A stretch of DNA of 64,000 nucleotides, taken from positions 310,001 to 374,000 of the forward strand of contig NZ_RZNF01000002.1 in assembly GCF_003992725.1 (NCBI RefSeq). The letters run 5' to 3'. Under the pieces are notes generated by a model that worked only from the letters and a program-made list of their open reading frames with translations, was not told the DNA's origin and made no database searches. This DNA is from Rhodomicrobium lacus (GTDB lineage: Bacteria > Pseudomonadota > Alphaproteobacteria > Rhizobiales > Rhodomicrobiaceae). A program made the translations under genes and the position numbers. Below, piece after piece: positions 41,197 to 50,085 of the stretch (positions are counted from its first letter, which is position 1; the number at the start of each line of letters is the position of its first letter).

Positions 41197-42993
41197 TTAG
41201 CGGACGGTGACTTCGGCCAGTTCGCGGCCGTCTTCGCTCATGACATGGGTGGAGCAGGCAAGACACGGGTCGAAGCTGTGCAGCGTGCGCAGGATCTCCA
41301 CCGGCTCTTCGGCGCGTTCCACCTTCGTGTTGAGAAGCGCGGCTTCAAACGCGCCGATGTTACCCTCGTTGTCGCGGGGGGAGCCGTTCCACGTGGTCGG
41401 CACGACGCACTGGTAATTCTCGATCTTGCCGTTCTTGATCTTGATCCAGTGGCCGAGCGCGCCGCGCGGCGCCTCGGTGAAGCCGACGCCCTTGACCTCG
41501 GCGGGCCAGGTCGACGGATCCCACGACGCGGTGTTGGCGGTGGCTGTATCGCCCGCCTTCACATTGGCGATGAGCTTGTCGAGGAAGTAGCTCATCTTGT
41601 GCACCGCCCACTGGCATTCGAGGCCACGCGCGGCCGTGCGCCCGAGCGTTGAGAACAGCGCGGAAACGGGCACGTCGAGCGTTTTCAGGACGAGCGTAAG
41701 CTGCTCGGTGATTTCCTTGTCGCCCTTCGCATAGCCGATGACGTAGCGGGCGAGCGGGCCGACCTCCATGGCGTGGCCCTTCCAGCGCGGCGCCTTGATC
41801 CAGGAATATTTCGCGCTTTCGTCGATCTCCTGAATGTTCGTGCGCGTGCCGACGAGCTTCGGCCCGAGCTTGAAGTTCGGCTCGGTGACGCCATCCCAGG
41901 GGTGAAGTCCCTTCTTTTCGTCCGCGTAGGCGTACCAGGAATGCGGCACGAACTCCTGAATCTCGTTCGGGTCGCGCAGGTCGACGGGGAAGACTTCCTT
42001 CAGATTGCCGTTGATGATGGCGCCGCGCGGCTGAAGCAGGCTTTCCGCCGAATAGTCGTTGGCGCGGTCCGGAATGTCTCCGTAGGAAAGCACGTTCTTC
42101 GACGACAGGCCGCCGCCGTAGAGCCATCCCTTGTAGAACTGCGCCACCGCGAGAAGGTCGGGGATATAGACGTTTTCGACGAACTCGATCGACTGGTTGA
42201 TGATGGAGCGCACCATGTTGAGGCGCTCCATGTTGATGGAGGTCGATGCGCCCGGCCCTTCGATGTTGATGACCGACGGCACGCCGCCGACGAGCCAGTT
42301 CGGATGCGGGTCCTTGCCGCCGAAGATGGTGCGGATGCGCATGATGTGCGTCTGGAAATCGAGCGCTTCCAGATAGTGCGTCACCGCCATCAGGTTCGCC
42401 TCCGGCGGAAGGAGATAGGCGGGGTTCGACCAGTAGCCGTTCTTGAACGGCCCGAGCTGGCCCGATTCCACGAACTTCTTGAGCCGGTTCTGCACGTCGC
42501 GGAAATAGCCGGGCGACGATTTCGGATGGCGGGGCGAAACCTTCTTTTGGAGTTCGCTCGTCGCCGCCGGGTCGGCCGAGAGCGCCGAGACGGGGTTGAC
42601 CCAGTCGAGCGCATGAAGGTGATAGAAGTGCACGAGGTGATCGTGCGTCTGCAGCGTGAGCTGCATCAGGTTGCGGATGATGTTCGCGTTTTCGGGAATC
42701 TGGATCTTCAGCGCGTCTTCTACCGCACGCACCGAGGTCAGCGCATGGGTGCCGGTACAGACACCGCAGATCCGCTGCGTGAAGGCCCAGGCGTCGCGCG
42801 GGTCGCGGCCCTTGAGGATCACTTCGAGACCGCGCCACATGGTGCCGGTCGACACGGCGTTGCGGATGACGTTGTTGTCGTCGACATTCACCTCGCAGCG
42901 CATGTGGCCTTCGATGCGCGTGACGGGATCGACGACGACGCGCTTGCCGCTGTTATCGAGCGTGAAGCCGTTGGGTGTGCTGATCGTCGCCAT
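41197..42993 (-). CDS. hupL: Uptake [NiFe]-hydrogenase large subunit HupL
   Basis: Catalytic subunit carrying the Ni-Fe(CN)2CO site, 598 aa. Nickel ligands are Cys76 and Cys79 in [10 protein letters not shown], and Cys577 and Cys580 in DPCLACSTH. His583 is the new C terminus after HupD removes the last 15 residues ([15 protein letters not shown]). [15 protein letters not shown] near the N terminus is canonical. Its ATG overlaps the hupS stop by one base. Confidence 0.98.
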   Translation of the reverse strand: MATISTPNGFTLDNSGKRVVVDPVTRIEGHMRCEVNVDDNNVIRNAVSTGTMWRGLEVILKGRDPRDAWAFTQRICGVCTGTHALTSVRAVEDALKIQIPENANIIRNLMQLTLQTHDHLVHFYHLHALDWVNPVSALSADPAATSELQKKVSPRHPKSSPGYFRDVQNRLKKFVESGQLGPFKNGYWSNPAYLLPPEANLMAVTHYLEALDFQTHIMRIRTIFGGKDPHPNWLVGGVPSVINIEGPGASTSINMERLNMVRSIINQSIEFVENVYIPDLLAVAQFYKGWLYGGGLSSKNVLSYGDIPDRANDYSAESLLQPRGAIINGNLKEVFPVDLRDPNEIQEFVPHSWYAYADEKKGLHPWDGVTEPNFKLGPKLVGTRTNIQEIDESAKYSWIKAPRWKGHAMEVGPLARYVIGYAKGDKEITEQLTLVLKTLDVPVSALFSTLGRTAARGLECQWAVHKMSYFLDKLIANVKAGDTATANTASWDPSTWPAEVKGVGFTEAPRGALGHWIKIKNGKIENYQCVVPTTWNGSPRDNEGNIGAFEAALLNTKVERAEEPVEILRTLHSFDPCLACSTHVMSEDGRELAEVTVR

Positions 42994-44063
42994 TATTCGT
43001 TATCTCCCTTCGAGCGCGCGTTCTTGATGGCGCTGACGGCGGCGTGAGCCGCGATCGCGGCGCCTACGACGCCGGCGGCTGTCGCCCCGATGACATCCGC
43101 GTTTTCTTCGACGCCGAACTGCTTGATGTTGGTAAGGCGGTTATAGAAAGAGCCGTTGTCCCAGAAGCCGTCTTCCGAGCAGCCGATGCAGCCGTGACCG
43201 GCCTGGATCGGGAAGGAGACGCCGCCGTTCCAGCGCGTCGTGGAGCAGGCGTTGTAGGTCGTCGGCCCCTTGCAGCCCATCTTGTAGAGGCAATAGCCCT
43301 TCTTCGCGTTCTCGTCGTCCCATGCTTCGACGAACTGGCCCGCGTCGAAATGCGGACGGCGGTAGCATTTGTCGTGGATGCGCTGGCCGTAGAACATCTT
43401 CGGGCGCCCCTGCCGGTCGAGTTCTGGGATGCGCTCGAAGGTGAGGATGTAGGTGATGACGGCGGTCATCACTTCCGGGATGGGCGGGCAGCCCGGGACG
43501 CGAATGATCGGTTTGTCGTGGACGACCTTGTGGACGGGTACGGCCTGTGTCGGGTTCGGCTTCGCGGCCTGTACGCAGCCCCACGAGGCGCACGACCCCC
43601 ACGATATGACGGCCTTCGCATTCGCGGCGGCGTATTTCAGCTGCTCGACGAAGGGCTTGCCGCCGATGATGCAGTACATGCCGTCCTCGTTGAGCGGCGG
43701 ATTGCCTTCCACGGCGAGGATGTAATTGCCCTTGTGCTTGGTGACGATCTCTTCGACGATGGCCTCCGCCGCATGGCCCGCCGACGCCATGATGGTGTCG
43801 TCATAGTCGAGCGAGAGCATGGACAGGATCACGTCGGACGCGAGCGGGTGCGCCGAGCGGATGAACGCTTCCGAGCAGCAGGTGCATTCGAGGCCATGGA
43901 GCCAGAGCACGGGGATGCGCGGCTTCGTTTCGAGCGCGTGCGCGAGGGTCGGGGCAAGCTGCGGGCCGAGGCCGAGCGCCGCGGCCGTGAGGCTACAGAA
44001 TTTCATGAAACTGCGGCGTGACACCCCTTGCCGCCGCAAGACATCGTAGAAAGTTTCGTCCAT
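42993..44063 (-). CDS. hupS: Uptake [NiFe]-hydrogenase small subunit HupS, O2-tolerant type
   Basis: A 356-aa Fe-S subunit exported by Tat (SRRSFMKF at 15-22, cleavage likely after AHA at 43). The proximal-cluster region has ECTCC (Cys60, 62, 63) and GSCASWGC (Cys158, 163). Cys62 and Cys163 are the two extra cysteines that define the [4Fe-3S] cluster of O2-tolerant hydrogenases; they become Cys19 and Cys120 after cleavage, the same numbers as in E. coli Hyd-1. The C-terminal hydrophobic helix ([20 protein letters not shown]) anchors it to the membrane. It is the first gene of the operon. Confidence 0.97.
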   Translation of the reverse strand: MDETFYDVLRRQGVSRRSFMKFCSLTAAALGLGPQLAPTLAHALETKPRIPVLWLHGLECTCCSEAFIRSAHPLASDVILSMLSLDYDDTIMASAGHAAEAIVEEIVTKHKGNYILAVEGNPPLNEDGMYCIIGGKPFVEQLKYAAANAKAVISWGSCASWGCVQAAKPNPTQAVPVHKVVHDKPIIRVPGCPPIPEVMTAVITYILTFERIPELDRQGRPKMFYGQRIHDKCYRRPHFDAGQFVEAWDDENAKKGYCLYKMGCKGPTTYNACSTTRWNGGVSFPIQAGHGCIGCSEDGFWDNGSFYNRLTNIKQFGVEENADVIGATAAGVVGAAIAAHAAVSAIKNARSKGDNE

Positions 44064-44132
44064 GACCGGCGTTTCCTTCGCGCGATGGTTCGTTTGACCG
44101 GCATCCCTCGGCCGCGTCTTCGCACCATTTCA

Positions 44133-44148
44133 AGCAAAGGCCGTGCCA
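44133..44148 (-). promoter_or_regulatory. Sigma-54 promoter of hupSLC
   Basis: Minus-strand TGGCACG, four bases, then TTGCT: a perfect match to the -24/-12 consensus with GG-N10-GC spacing. The start would be near 44122, about 58 bases before the hupS ATG. Confidence 0.88.
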
Positions 44149-44150
44149 AA

Positions 44151-44171
44151 GTTAATTATGTCATAAATAAC
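44151..44171. promoter_or_regulatory. 21-bp near-perfect palindrome abutting the hupS promoter
   Basis: GTTAATTATG, a central T, then CATAAATAAC: only one mismatched pair between the arms. It spans about -30 to -50 relative to the predicted hupS start, directly against the -24 element, and also lies in the leader of the divergent glycosyltransferase gene. It is a candidate operator for an unidentified regulator. Confidence 0.6.
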
Positions 44172-44339
44172 ATGCAGTTGGGTCTGAGATTTGGGTAGTG
44201 TCAGTTTTGATTTCGTCTATTTCCAGTGTGCGCGGCTTGCCAAAGCGGTCACTCTTCTTCCACTTTGTCGCGGGTAGTTTCGCCGCACTCGCGTGTCATG
44301 CTATGGGGCTTCAGGCTGGGCAAGGAATGCCGTTCGACC

Positions 44340-45827
44340 ATGATCAAGGCTCCAAATCTCGCGCGGAACGCCGCGTTCTGGGTCGGCACATTCGTGACCG
44401 CGCATGTATGCGTCTGGACGCTTTACGGCGTTCTGCATCAGAGCGGGCCGCTTCATCCCGACATGATCGAGGCATGGCTGTGGGGGCAGGAATATCAGTT
44501 CGGCTACTACAAGCACCCGCCGTTGTGGGCGTGGCTCGCGGGCGCGTGGTTCGAGATTTTTCCCCGCAGTAACTGGGCGTTCTATTTGCTGTCGTCGCTT
44601 ACAAGCGGGCTGGGGCTCGTGGGCGTCTGGAAACTCTACGGTGTCTATGCGCGACCCGAGCATCGCTTCGCGGGGCTTCTGCTTCTGGTGACGTCGCCGT
44701 GCTACACGCTTCTCGCGCTGAGGTTCAACGCGAACAGCATCCTGCTTCTCGTCTGGCCGTGGGTTGCCTACGCATTCGCGCTCGCGATGGAGCGGCCTGG
44801 CGTGCGTAACGGGCTTTTCTTCGGAGCCTGCGCGGCGGCGGCCATGCTGTCGAAATATTACTCTGCGGTGCTGTTGGCGTCATGCCTCGCGGCGAGCTTC
44901 GCGCATCCGCAATGGCGGCGCTTCTATCGTTCGCCCGCTCCCTATGTCGCGCTTGCCGGTTTCCTCGTCCTGATGGCGCCGCACGTCATCTGGCTCGTCA
45001 ATAACGACTTCCCGACGCTCGCCTATGCGGAGACACGCACGCATTTCACCGACGAGAGTGTCGGCTTCGGTTTCGTCAGCTTCATGCTTTCGGTGTTGCT
45101 GTTCAATGCCCTGATCGTATTGCTGATCTACACCGCGCGCGATCGCGATCATCCGAAGCGCGGGGATGTGCTCGACGCGACCCTGGCCCGGTTTGTCGCA
45201 ATTCTGGCACTTGGGCCTTACGCCCTCTCTCTTGTCGTTGCGGCGGCCTTTCACGTTCGCCTGTCGACGAATTTCGCGATCCCGATCTATTTTCTGGTTC
45301 CGCTCGTTCTCCTTCAGGCACTGAGGCCCGACCCGCGCCGTCTGATCCGTCGAACGATTTTGGTCGGCGCGGCGATCTATGCGCTGGCGATGCCCATCGC
45401 GCTGATCTCGCCCTATGCCATGGGGTTGCTTGGAAAAGAACTCAGTGTCGTGCCCGCCGTCGAGATATCGGAGCTAGCGCACGCGGCGTGGGTGGATACG
45501 ACAGGCGCTCCGTTGGCGACCGTAGCGGGATCGGAGCCTTATGCCATGGTGACGGCGTTCTACAGCGGCGAGCGCACGCGCGAATTCACGGGGTTCAATC
45601 CCGGTTTCGCCCCGTGGGTAACCCCATCCACGCTGGCGAGCGGCGGTCTGTTGACGATCTGTCTGCGGAATGACGCCCTCTGCAACCGCCGTGCCGACAG
45701 CTATAATACGGGCGAATCGAAAACGGTCGCCATCACGGTGCGCCGAAAGGCGCCGTTTGCCTCGAAGCGGTCCACGAGTTTTCTCGTGCATATCCAGCCT
45801 CCACACGCTCCCGAGCACTTACGTTGA
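44340..45827 (+). CDS. GT39-family (ArnT/PMT-like) membrane glycosyltransferase
   Basis: A 495-aa polytopic protein with about 10-11 hydrophobic spans. The first periplasmic loop has HPDMIEAWLWGQEYQFGYYKHPPLWAWL, the acidic-residue plus KHPP pattern of the PMT_2/GT39 superfamily. Such enzymes move sugars from a lipid-phosphate donor to lipid A, protein or other envelope acceptors. The acceptor here is unknown. A soluble C-terminal domain (~400-495) follows. Starts at 44298 and 44226 are possible; 44340 has an AAGGAA site about 12 bases upstream. Confidence 0.85.
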   Translation: MIKAPNLARNAAFWVGTFVTAHVCVWTLYGVLHQSGPLHPDMIEAWLWGQEYQFGYYKHPPLWAWLAGAWFEIFPRSNWAFYLLSSLTSGLGLVGVWKLYGVYARPEHRFAGLLLLVTSPCYTLLALRFNANSILLLVWPWVAYAFALAMERPGVRNGLFFGACAAAAMLSKYYSAVLLASCLAASFAHPQWRRFYRSPAPYVALAGFLVLMAPHVIWLVNNDFPTLAYAETRTHFTDESVGFGFVSFMLSVLLFNALIVLLIYTARDRDHPKRGDVLDATLARFVAILALGPYALSLVVAAAFHVRLSTNFAIPIYFLVPLVLLQALRPDPRRLIRRTILVGAAIYALAMPIALISPYAMGLLGKELSVVPAVEISELAHAAWVDTTGAPLATVAGSEPYAMVTAFYSGERTREFTGFNPGFAPWVTPSTLASGGLLTICLRNDALCNRRADSYNTGESKTVAITVRRKAPFASKRSTSFLVHIQPPHAPEHLR

Positions 45828-45867
45828 AGATGTGGGACAAATAGTAGCGAATTATACAATCCGCCGA

Positions 45868-45890
45868 CCGGAAAAAACGCAATTTTCCGG
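45868..45890. terminator. Hairpin after the GT39 gene
   Basis: CCGGAAAA and TTTTCCGG (8 bp) with a 7-base loop, 41 bases after the stop. The T-rich right arm and a TTTTT run a few bases on suggest a terminator for the plus-strand gene. Confidence 0.5.
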
Positions 45891-45942
45891 GCGAGACGTT
45901 TTTCCCGTCCTCAGAGCATTTTCATACCAAGGTTGCCCCAAC

Positions 45943-46260
45943 ATGTGCGAACGAGCATCTGATCCTTCCAACCCGCATGACTGCGGCTTCAGGGAAAGCC
46001 ATCAGTATACGCTCGTCCAGAAGATCCTCGGCGCGATCGATGAGCACTCGAAGGAAGCGAAAGTTTCCGCCTGTCCCGCCTGCCTCAGAGATGCGATGAT
46101 GGTCGTCGCGGCGCTCCTGCACTTTGAGGCCGAGAAGGACGAAAGGACGAACGAGGCCCACGACCGCGTTGCCGACACATTCGCCGACGTTGCGCGTGAA
46201 AGGATGAACGCGGTCGTAGACGCGCTTATCGAACTGGGCTCGGCTAATCGCGTCATGTAA
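45943..46260 (+). CDS. Small conserved-looking hypothetical protein
   Basis: A 105-aa soluble, mostly helical protein with no recognised domain. The central SACPACLRDAMMVVAALLHFEAEK has a CxxC that could bind a metal or form a disulfide. The C-terminal half (residues 65-100) is a long amphipathic helix rich in Glu, Arg and Asp. An in-frame region extends upstream but only overlaps the hairpin and the preceding gene, so the ATG at 45943 is favoured. Function unknown. Confidence 0.55.
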   Translation: MCERASDPSNPHDCGFRESHQYTLVQKILGAIDEHSKEAKVSACPACLRDAMMVVAALLHFEAEKDERTNEAHDRVADTFADVARERMNAVVDALIELGSANRVM

Positions 46261-46414
46261 GCCCGACATGAAGCTCCCGATTTGATTCAGTTTTTCTTCC
46301 GGTCCTTACAGCTGCTCTAACCCGGATGCGTCAGCATGACGCGGGAAGGCGACGCCGATTCCCATGAGGCACCGCGCGACGCCGCATCTCGAAGCGCAAT
46401 CGCAAGGTGGAGCC

Positions 46415-47014
46415 ATGAGCAGCGCAAGTTCCGACCTGAACGTCCCTCACCAACGTGAGCGCGAGGTCATTCACGATCACTGGATACTCTTTCTCATTCA
46501 GGGATTACTTCTGGCCGTGCTTGGCATTCTCGCCATCGGCGCGCCATACCTTACGACCGTCGTGGCCGTCAAGCTCGCGGGCTGGCTGTTCATCATCGGC
46601 GGTATTATCGGCCTCGCCACGTTCTTCACCGGCCGCGAGGTGCCCGGTTCCATCTGGTCGTTCCTCGGCGCGGCACTCGCAATAGCCGTCGGGGTCTACC
46701 TGCTGCGGCAGCCGCTCGTCGGCGTCCTGTCCCTGACGCTCGTCTTGGCGGCCTTTTTCCTGGCGCAAGGGATCACGCAGATCTTCGCGGCGCTCTCCCA
46801 TCGCCGCGTGCTCAGCTCGTGGGGCTGGCTCCTCTTCAGCGGCCTTGTGGATCTCGTCCTCGCCGGCATCATCATCAGCGGGTTTCCGCTCGATTCTGCC
46901 TGGGTGCTCGGCATCCTCGTCGGCGTTTATCTCCTGCTGTACGGCATTGCCCTGATCATGACGGCTCTCGCCAGCCGCGACGTCAGCCCGGAACAGTTCG
47001 AATATCGCCCTTGA
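46415..47014 (+). CDS. HdeD-like inner-membrane protein
   Basis: A 199-aa protein with six hydrophobic spans in three pairs, typical of the HdeD/DUF308 family (WILFLIQGLLLAVLGILAIGAP, AVKLAGWLFIIGGIIGLATFF, LVDLVLAGIIISGFP and so on). HdeD contributes to acid resistance in enterobacteria at high density; the role in alphaproteobacteria is not known. The start has an AAGGTGG site directly before the ATG; an upstream ATG at 46364 would add 17 residues. Confidence 0.88.
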   Translation: MSSASSDLNVPHQREREVIHDHWILFLIQGLLLAVLGILAIGAPYLTTVVAVKLAGWLFIIGGIIGLATFFTGREVPGSIWSFLGAALAIAVGVYLLRQPLVGVLSLTLVLAAFFLAQGITQIFAALSHRRVLSSWGWLLFSGLVDLVLAGIIISGFPLDSAWVLGILVGVYLLLYGIALIMTALASRDVSPEQFEYRP

Positions 47015-47026
47015 GAATCGCGAGAG

Positions 47027-47059
47027 TCCTGCGTTCGGGCTTGTCACCTGAACGCAGGA
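47027..47059. terminator. Inverted repeat between convergent genes
   Basis: TCCTGCGTTC and GAACGCAGGA, a perfect 10-bp stem with a 13-base loop, in the 109-base gap between the HdeD-like gene and the DUF937 gene. Probably terminates both directions. Confidence 0.6.
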
Positions 47060-47123
47060 GCATCGAAAGCTGGAGGCACGGGCCGATAGGGAGCCTGCCA
47101 ATAAGGAACGGCGGGTGGCCGTT

Positions 47124-48299
47124 TCAGGCTTTTGACAGCTTGGCCAGCTCGTTTTTCAGCGTATCCAGAGCCGGCTTGGCCTCGCCACCGAGATTGATCT
47201 CGTTGCCGATACGGTCGAGCGTTGAGTTGAGGTCCGGGACGCGTTGTTGCACCGCCTGCGCGAGCGCCTGCCTTGCCTCGGGCGTAAGTTCCTGAGCCCT
47301 GGTTTTCAGGCTGGCGAAGCGATCCGATATATCGCGGATTTCGCCGATTGCCGCCTGAGCCGACCCTGAGTCCTTTATACGGCCTAGCGCCGTCTGGAGG
47401 CGCGAGATGTTTGTCAGGATATCGTTTTGCAGAGCGACGGCCGACGTTCCCGCGACCTGGGACGGCTGGGGGGGCAAAGGCGCCGTGCTGTCATTGATCG
47501 CAGCGTTCCGACCGGCTTCTCCGGTACGGGTTGTTGGCGGCTCGCCGATCTTTGCCTCGGGCGCGGTGGTGCGCGTGTTGCGATTGATCTGCTCGGCTTC
47601 CTGCTGCACCCTGTTTTCGTTCGGCCAGAAGTAGAGTGCGGCGCCGGCAATTATGAGCGCCGGAAGAAGCCAATAGGCGAGATTTGCGCTGCCGCCGGTC
47701 GACGCCGACTTGCCCTGACGAATATGTGATGTGGACCGGGTTTCCTGGGGTATTTCCTGCCCGGCTCGAACCGCCGAAGCGCTTGGGATGGCGCGCTCGA
47801 AGTCGCCTTTCTGACTGACAAGCAGGCTGGCGATGCCCTGATTGTCGAGACCGGCGGTGGCCTGATGGCGCTTCAGGAAGGCAAGCACGACAGGTGCAAG
47901 GAAGCCGATCAGCTTTTTCGCGGAGCCCTGGCCAAGGCCGGCATACTGGGCGAGGCGGGACGTCAGCGTGTCGAGCGTTCCTCCGCCGATGAGTGACGAT
48001 ATGAGGCTCCAGCCGGTCTGCAGGATGTCACGGTTAGAGCCAAGAAGGCTGCCGATGATATCGCCGCTGTTCACGGCGTCGCGGCCGACGATATTTTCCG
48101 ATTGGGAGAGAGCATATCCGATCCGCTTCGGACCGTCCGAGCCCTGTGCCATGCCCGCGAGGCCCGTCAGGATGCCGGGAATGCCGGCGGAAATTCCTTT
48201 TTGAGCTGCCTGCTGTTCAAGTCCAAGCGTCGAAGCCAGTTTTCCCACGATATCGGGAGTAAACGACTGCGTGATGGTCGATAGAAGATTGGTGGCCAT
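47124..48299 (-). CDS. DUF937 membrane-anchored protein
   Basis: A 391-aa protein with an N-terminal DUF937 (YidB-like) region, residues ~5-165: STITQSFTPDIVGKLASTLG, GISAGIPGILTGLAGMAQ and ISSLIGGGTLDTLTSRLAQYAG. One transmembrane helix follows near 210-228 (LAYWLLPALIIAGAALYFWP), and then a periplasmic-side helical or coiled region ending LDTLKNELAKLSKA. The topology suggests a cytoplasmic DUF937 head and an extracytoplasmic tail. The start has a GGAGAGG ribosome site. Function unknown. Confidence 0.8.
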   Translation of the reverse strand: MATNLLSTITQSFTPDIVGKLASTLGLEQQAAQKGISAGIPGILTGLAGMAQGSDGPKRIGYALSQSENIVGRDAVNSGDIIGSLLGSNRDILQTGWSLISSLIGGGTLDTLTSRLAQYAGLGQGSAKKLIGFLAPVVLAFLKRHQATAGLDNQGIASLLVSQKGDFERAIPSASAVRAGQEIPQETRSTSHIRQGKSASTGGSANLAYWLLPALIIAGAALYFWPNENRVQQEAEQINRNTRTTAPEAKIGEPPTTRTGEAGRNAAINDSTAPLPPQPSQVAGTSAVALQNDILTNISRLQTALGRIKDSGSAQAAIGEIRDISDRFASLKTRAQELTPEARQALAQAVQQRVPDLNSTLDRIGNEINLGGEAKPALDTLKNELAKLSKA

Positions 48300-48800
48300 T
48301 AGAAGCCTCTCCAGTGTTCGCGCAAACAACGATACCTGCAAAGTACAGGCCTGCGCTAAACTCGCTTCTGGCGGCTATCCATGCAACGTCGAACCCAGAA
48401 TTTCATTATCATGGTCTAAATAAAATCTATGCCCTTCTAGCAATCCGAAACTGAAATGTAAGTATACGCCAAACAGATATTGATGTGAATAGGATAATAT
48501 TGGCCCCGAAGAGGCCGGAGACTTATTCCCTCTGCTCGACCTTCCGCAAAAAAGAAAGGGCCACGGATGCGGCCCTTTCGATGGAAACAGACTTGCGCCA
48601 GCATGAGCGAAACAAATCGACAACGTTGCGCTGCGTGAGGCTTGGCGAAAGCGCGCCCAACGGATAGGCAGGCGGCTTTGGTCGTTCAAGGTCCATGAGG
48701 CGCCCCGGAAATTGAAGCTGCCGTCCGCCTCATGAATTTGAAACCGGCAACGCACTCGCAATAATGTGTGGCCGATTTCAAGTCGTCCTATCTGCCAGGC
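48300..48800. other. Intergenic region upstream of the DUF937 gene
   Basis: About 500 bases, partly AT-rich (48400-48500). It holds the hairpin terminator at 48548-48579. A 129-codon open frame on the minus strand (48375-48761) spans the hairpin and resembles no protein, so I do not count it as a gene. Confidence 0.5.
48548..48579 (-). terminator. Intrinsic terminator, minus strand
   Basis: GAAAGGGCC and GGCCCTTTC pair perfectly over 9 bp with an 8-base loop, followed on the minus strand by six T. It lies about 220 bases past the stop of the Gly/Trp-rich secreted protein. Confidence 0.75.
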
Positions 48801-49169
48801 TCACCAGCAGACGCGCCAGCAGCGATATGGGCCACAGCGCCAGCGGCAGGCAGGCCCATAATACGGCGGACGCCATCCATAATAGGGGCCCCAGCCGCCA
48901 TAATAGCGCGGACCGCCCCAGCCCCACGGACGGGGCCCCCAGCCCCATGGCCGTGGTCCCCAACCCGGACCGCGGTGCCAACCTGGGCCATAACCCCAAC
49001 CGGGGCCGCCCCACGGTCCGTGAACCTTGATGACGTCGCTGTTCGCGGCTTCATCGTGAACTGCGAGCACGCCCGCAGCGGCTGCGCCCGCCATCGCCGA
49101 CGTGTGCGCGACGCTCCACGTCAAGGCTCCAGCAAAAAGCGCAAGCGCCAGATAGATGATTTTTTTCAT
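48801..49169 (-). CDS. Small secreted Gly/Trp/Pro/Tyr-rich protein
   Basis: A 122-aa protein with a signal peptide (MKKIIYLALALFAGALTWSVAHTSAMA). A short linker is followed by a low-complexity domain built of repeated GWGPRPWGWG/GPGW units (residues ~50-100), and then a Cys/Arg/Trp-rich end (ACRWRCGPYRCWRVCW) with four Cys. Such aromatic, Gly-rich tails suggest an envelope-surface or matrix protein. The function is unknown. A strong mirror-image open frame on the other strand comes only from the repeat. Confidence 0.68.
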   Translation of the reverse strand: MKKIIYLALALFAGALTWSVAHTSAMAGAAAAGVLAVHDEAANSDVIKVHGPWGGPGWGYGPGWHRGPGWGPRPWGWGPRPWGWGGPRYYGGWGPYYGWRPPYYGPACRWRCGPYRCWRVCW

Positions 49170-49348
49170 TCAGGTGGTCTCCGAATGACGGAACCCCCTC
49201 GGCATGACCAATCTGGCGAAGGATTGTGGCCTTTCGCCGGTCAGATTGTAACGAGCTGTCACGAAGGGCGATCGCTGACGATCGCCACGACACAGGAGCC
49301 ACGGCGTATCGCCCAATGCCGACCGATCGAGACAGCTTCCGGCGCGCG

Positions 49349-49792
49349 TCAGTCCGGGATGCGAATGTGAATGTAGCGGAAGGTGGCGAGAAGCCACGGC
49401 AGCAAAGCGACCGACAGGAAAACGAGGTTTGTTTCCGCCGCCGCGTCGACCATCGATCGCGTGATCGTCGGCCACGCGATCATGCCCGTGACGATGGCTG
49501 CGCCAATCGCGGCGAAGACCGCAAAGCCGAAGCGAAGCGCGCGCGATACGCGGTTTTTCGTTCCGGTCAGCGTCAGCGCGGCGGCGCCGTAGCCGCCGAA
49601 AACGAGCGTTCCGCCAAGCCAGGGCGAGACAGGGATCAGAGCCCCGGCGGCGATGGCGAAAAATATGCCGAGGAAAAAGACGGTCCAACTGTCCGGATAG
49701 CCGTCCGGGCGTACCGGGAGAAACGCGGTTTCATCCTCGTTTTGCGACTTGTCGTCGATATAGTCGATAAGATCCTGTTCCTGACGGGACAT
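49349..49792 (-). CDS. Small four-span membrane protein
   Basis: A 147-aa protein with a charged N terminus (MSRQEQDLIDYIDDKSQNEDE) and four predicted membrane helices: TVFFLGIFFAIAAGALIP, GGTLVFGGYGAAALTL, FGFAVFAAIGAAIVTGMI and TNLVFLSVALLPWLLATF. It has an AGGAAG ribosome site. No family recognised. Confidence 0.68.
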   Translation of the reverse strand: MSRQEQDLIDYIDDKSQNEDETAFLPVRPDGYPDSWTVFFLGIFFAIAAGALIPVSPWLGGTLVFGGYGAAALTLTGTKNRVSRALRFGFAVFAAIGAAIVTGMIAWPTITRSMVDAAAETNLVFLSVALLPWLLATFRYIHIRIPD

Positions 49793-50085
49793 ATAAAGCT
49801 TCCTCGCAAATGGCAGGTTTCGGGTGCGAAAATACCGGCGCCCCGAAACGTCACCGTCCTGCCGTGTCCTTTGGCCTTGCGCCGGAGCCAGTTTGCACAT
49901 GGCGCGAGCGCCGCTGCGCTTGCATGATCCGCGCGCAGGGGACTCGATCCGAGCGCGGGGTTATGCGGCGTTTTCGGCGGTAACTCGAAAACATGCTATC
50001 CGACCGGATGCCACATCCGCACGTATATGGGCGAATCGACAGACAGCGCAATCGGCGAGGGCGCCCGTTACGCGGTCCGCCGCAA

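Noticed and set aside
44150-44350. R. capsulatus-type HupR dyad TTG-N5-CAA upstream of hupS
   Set aside because: I looked for it on both strands of this interval and found no convincing copy.
48375-48761. A 129-codon minus-strand frame in the gap after the Gly/Trp-rich gene
   Set aside because: It crosses a strong intrinsic terminator hairpin, has no ribosome site I trust and looks like no protein.
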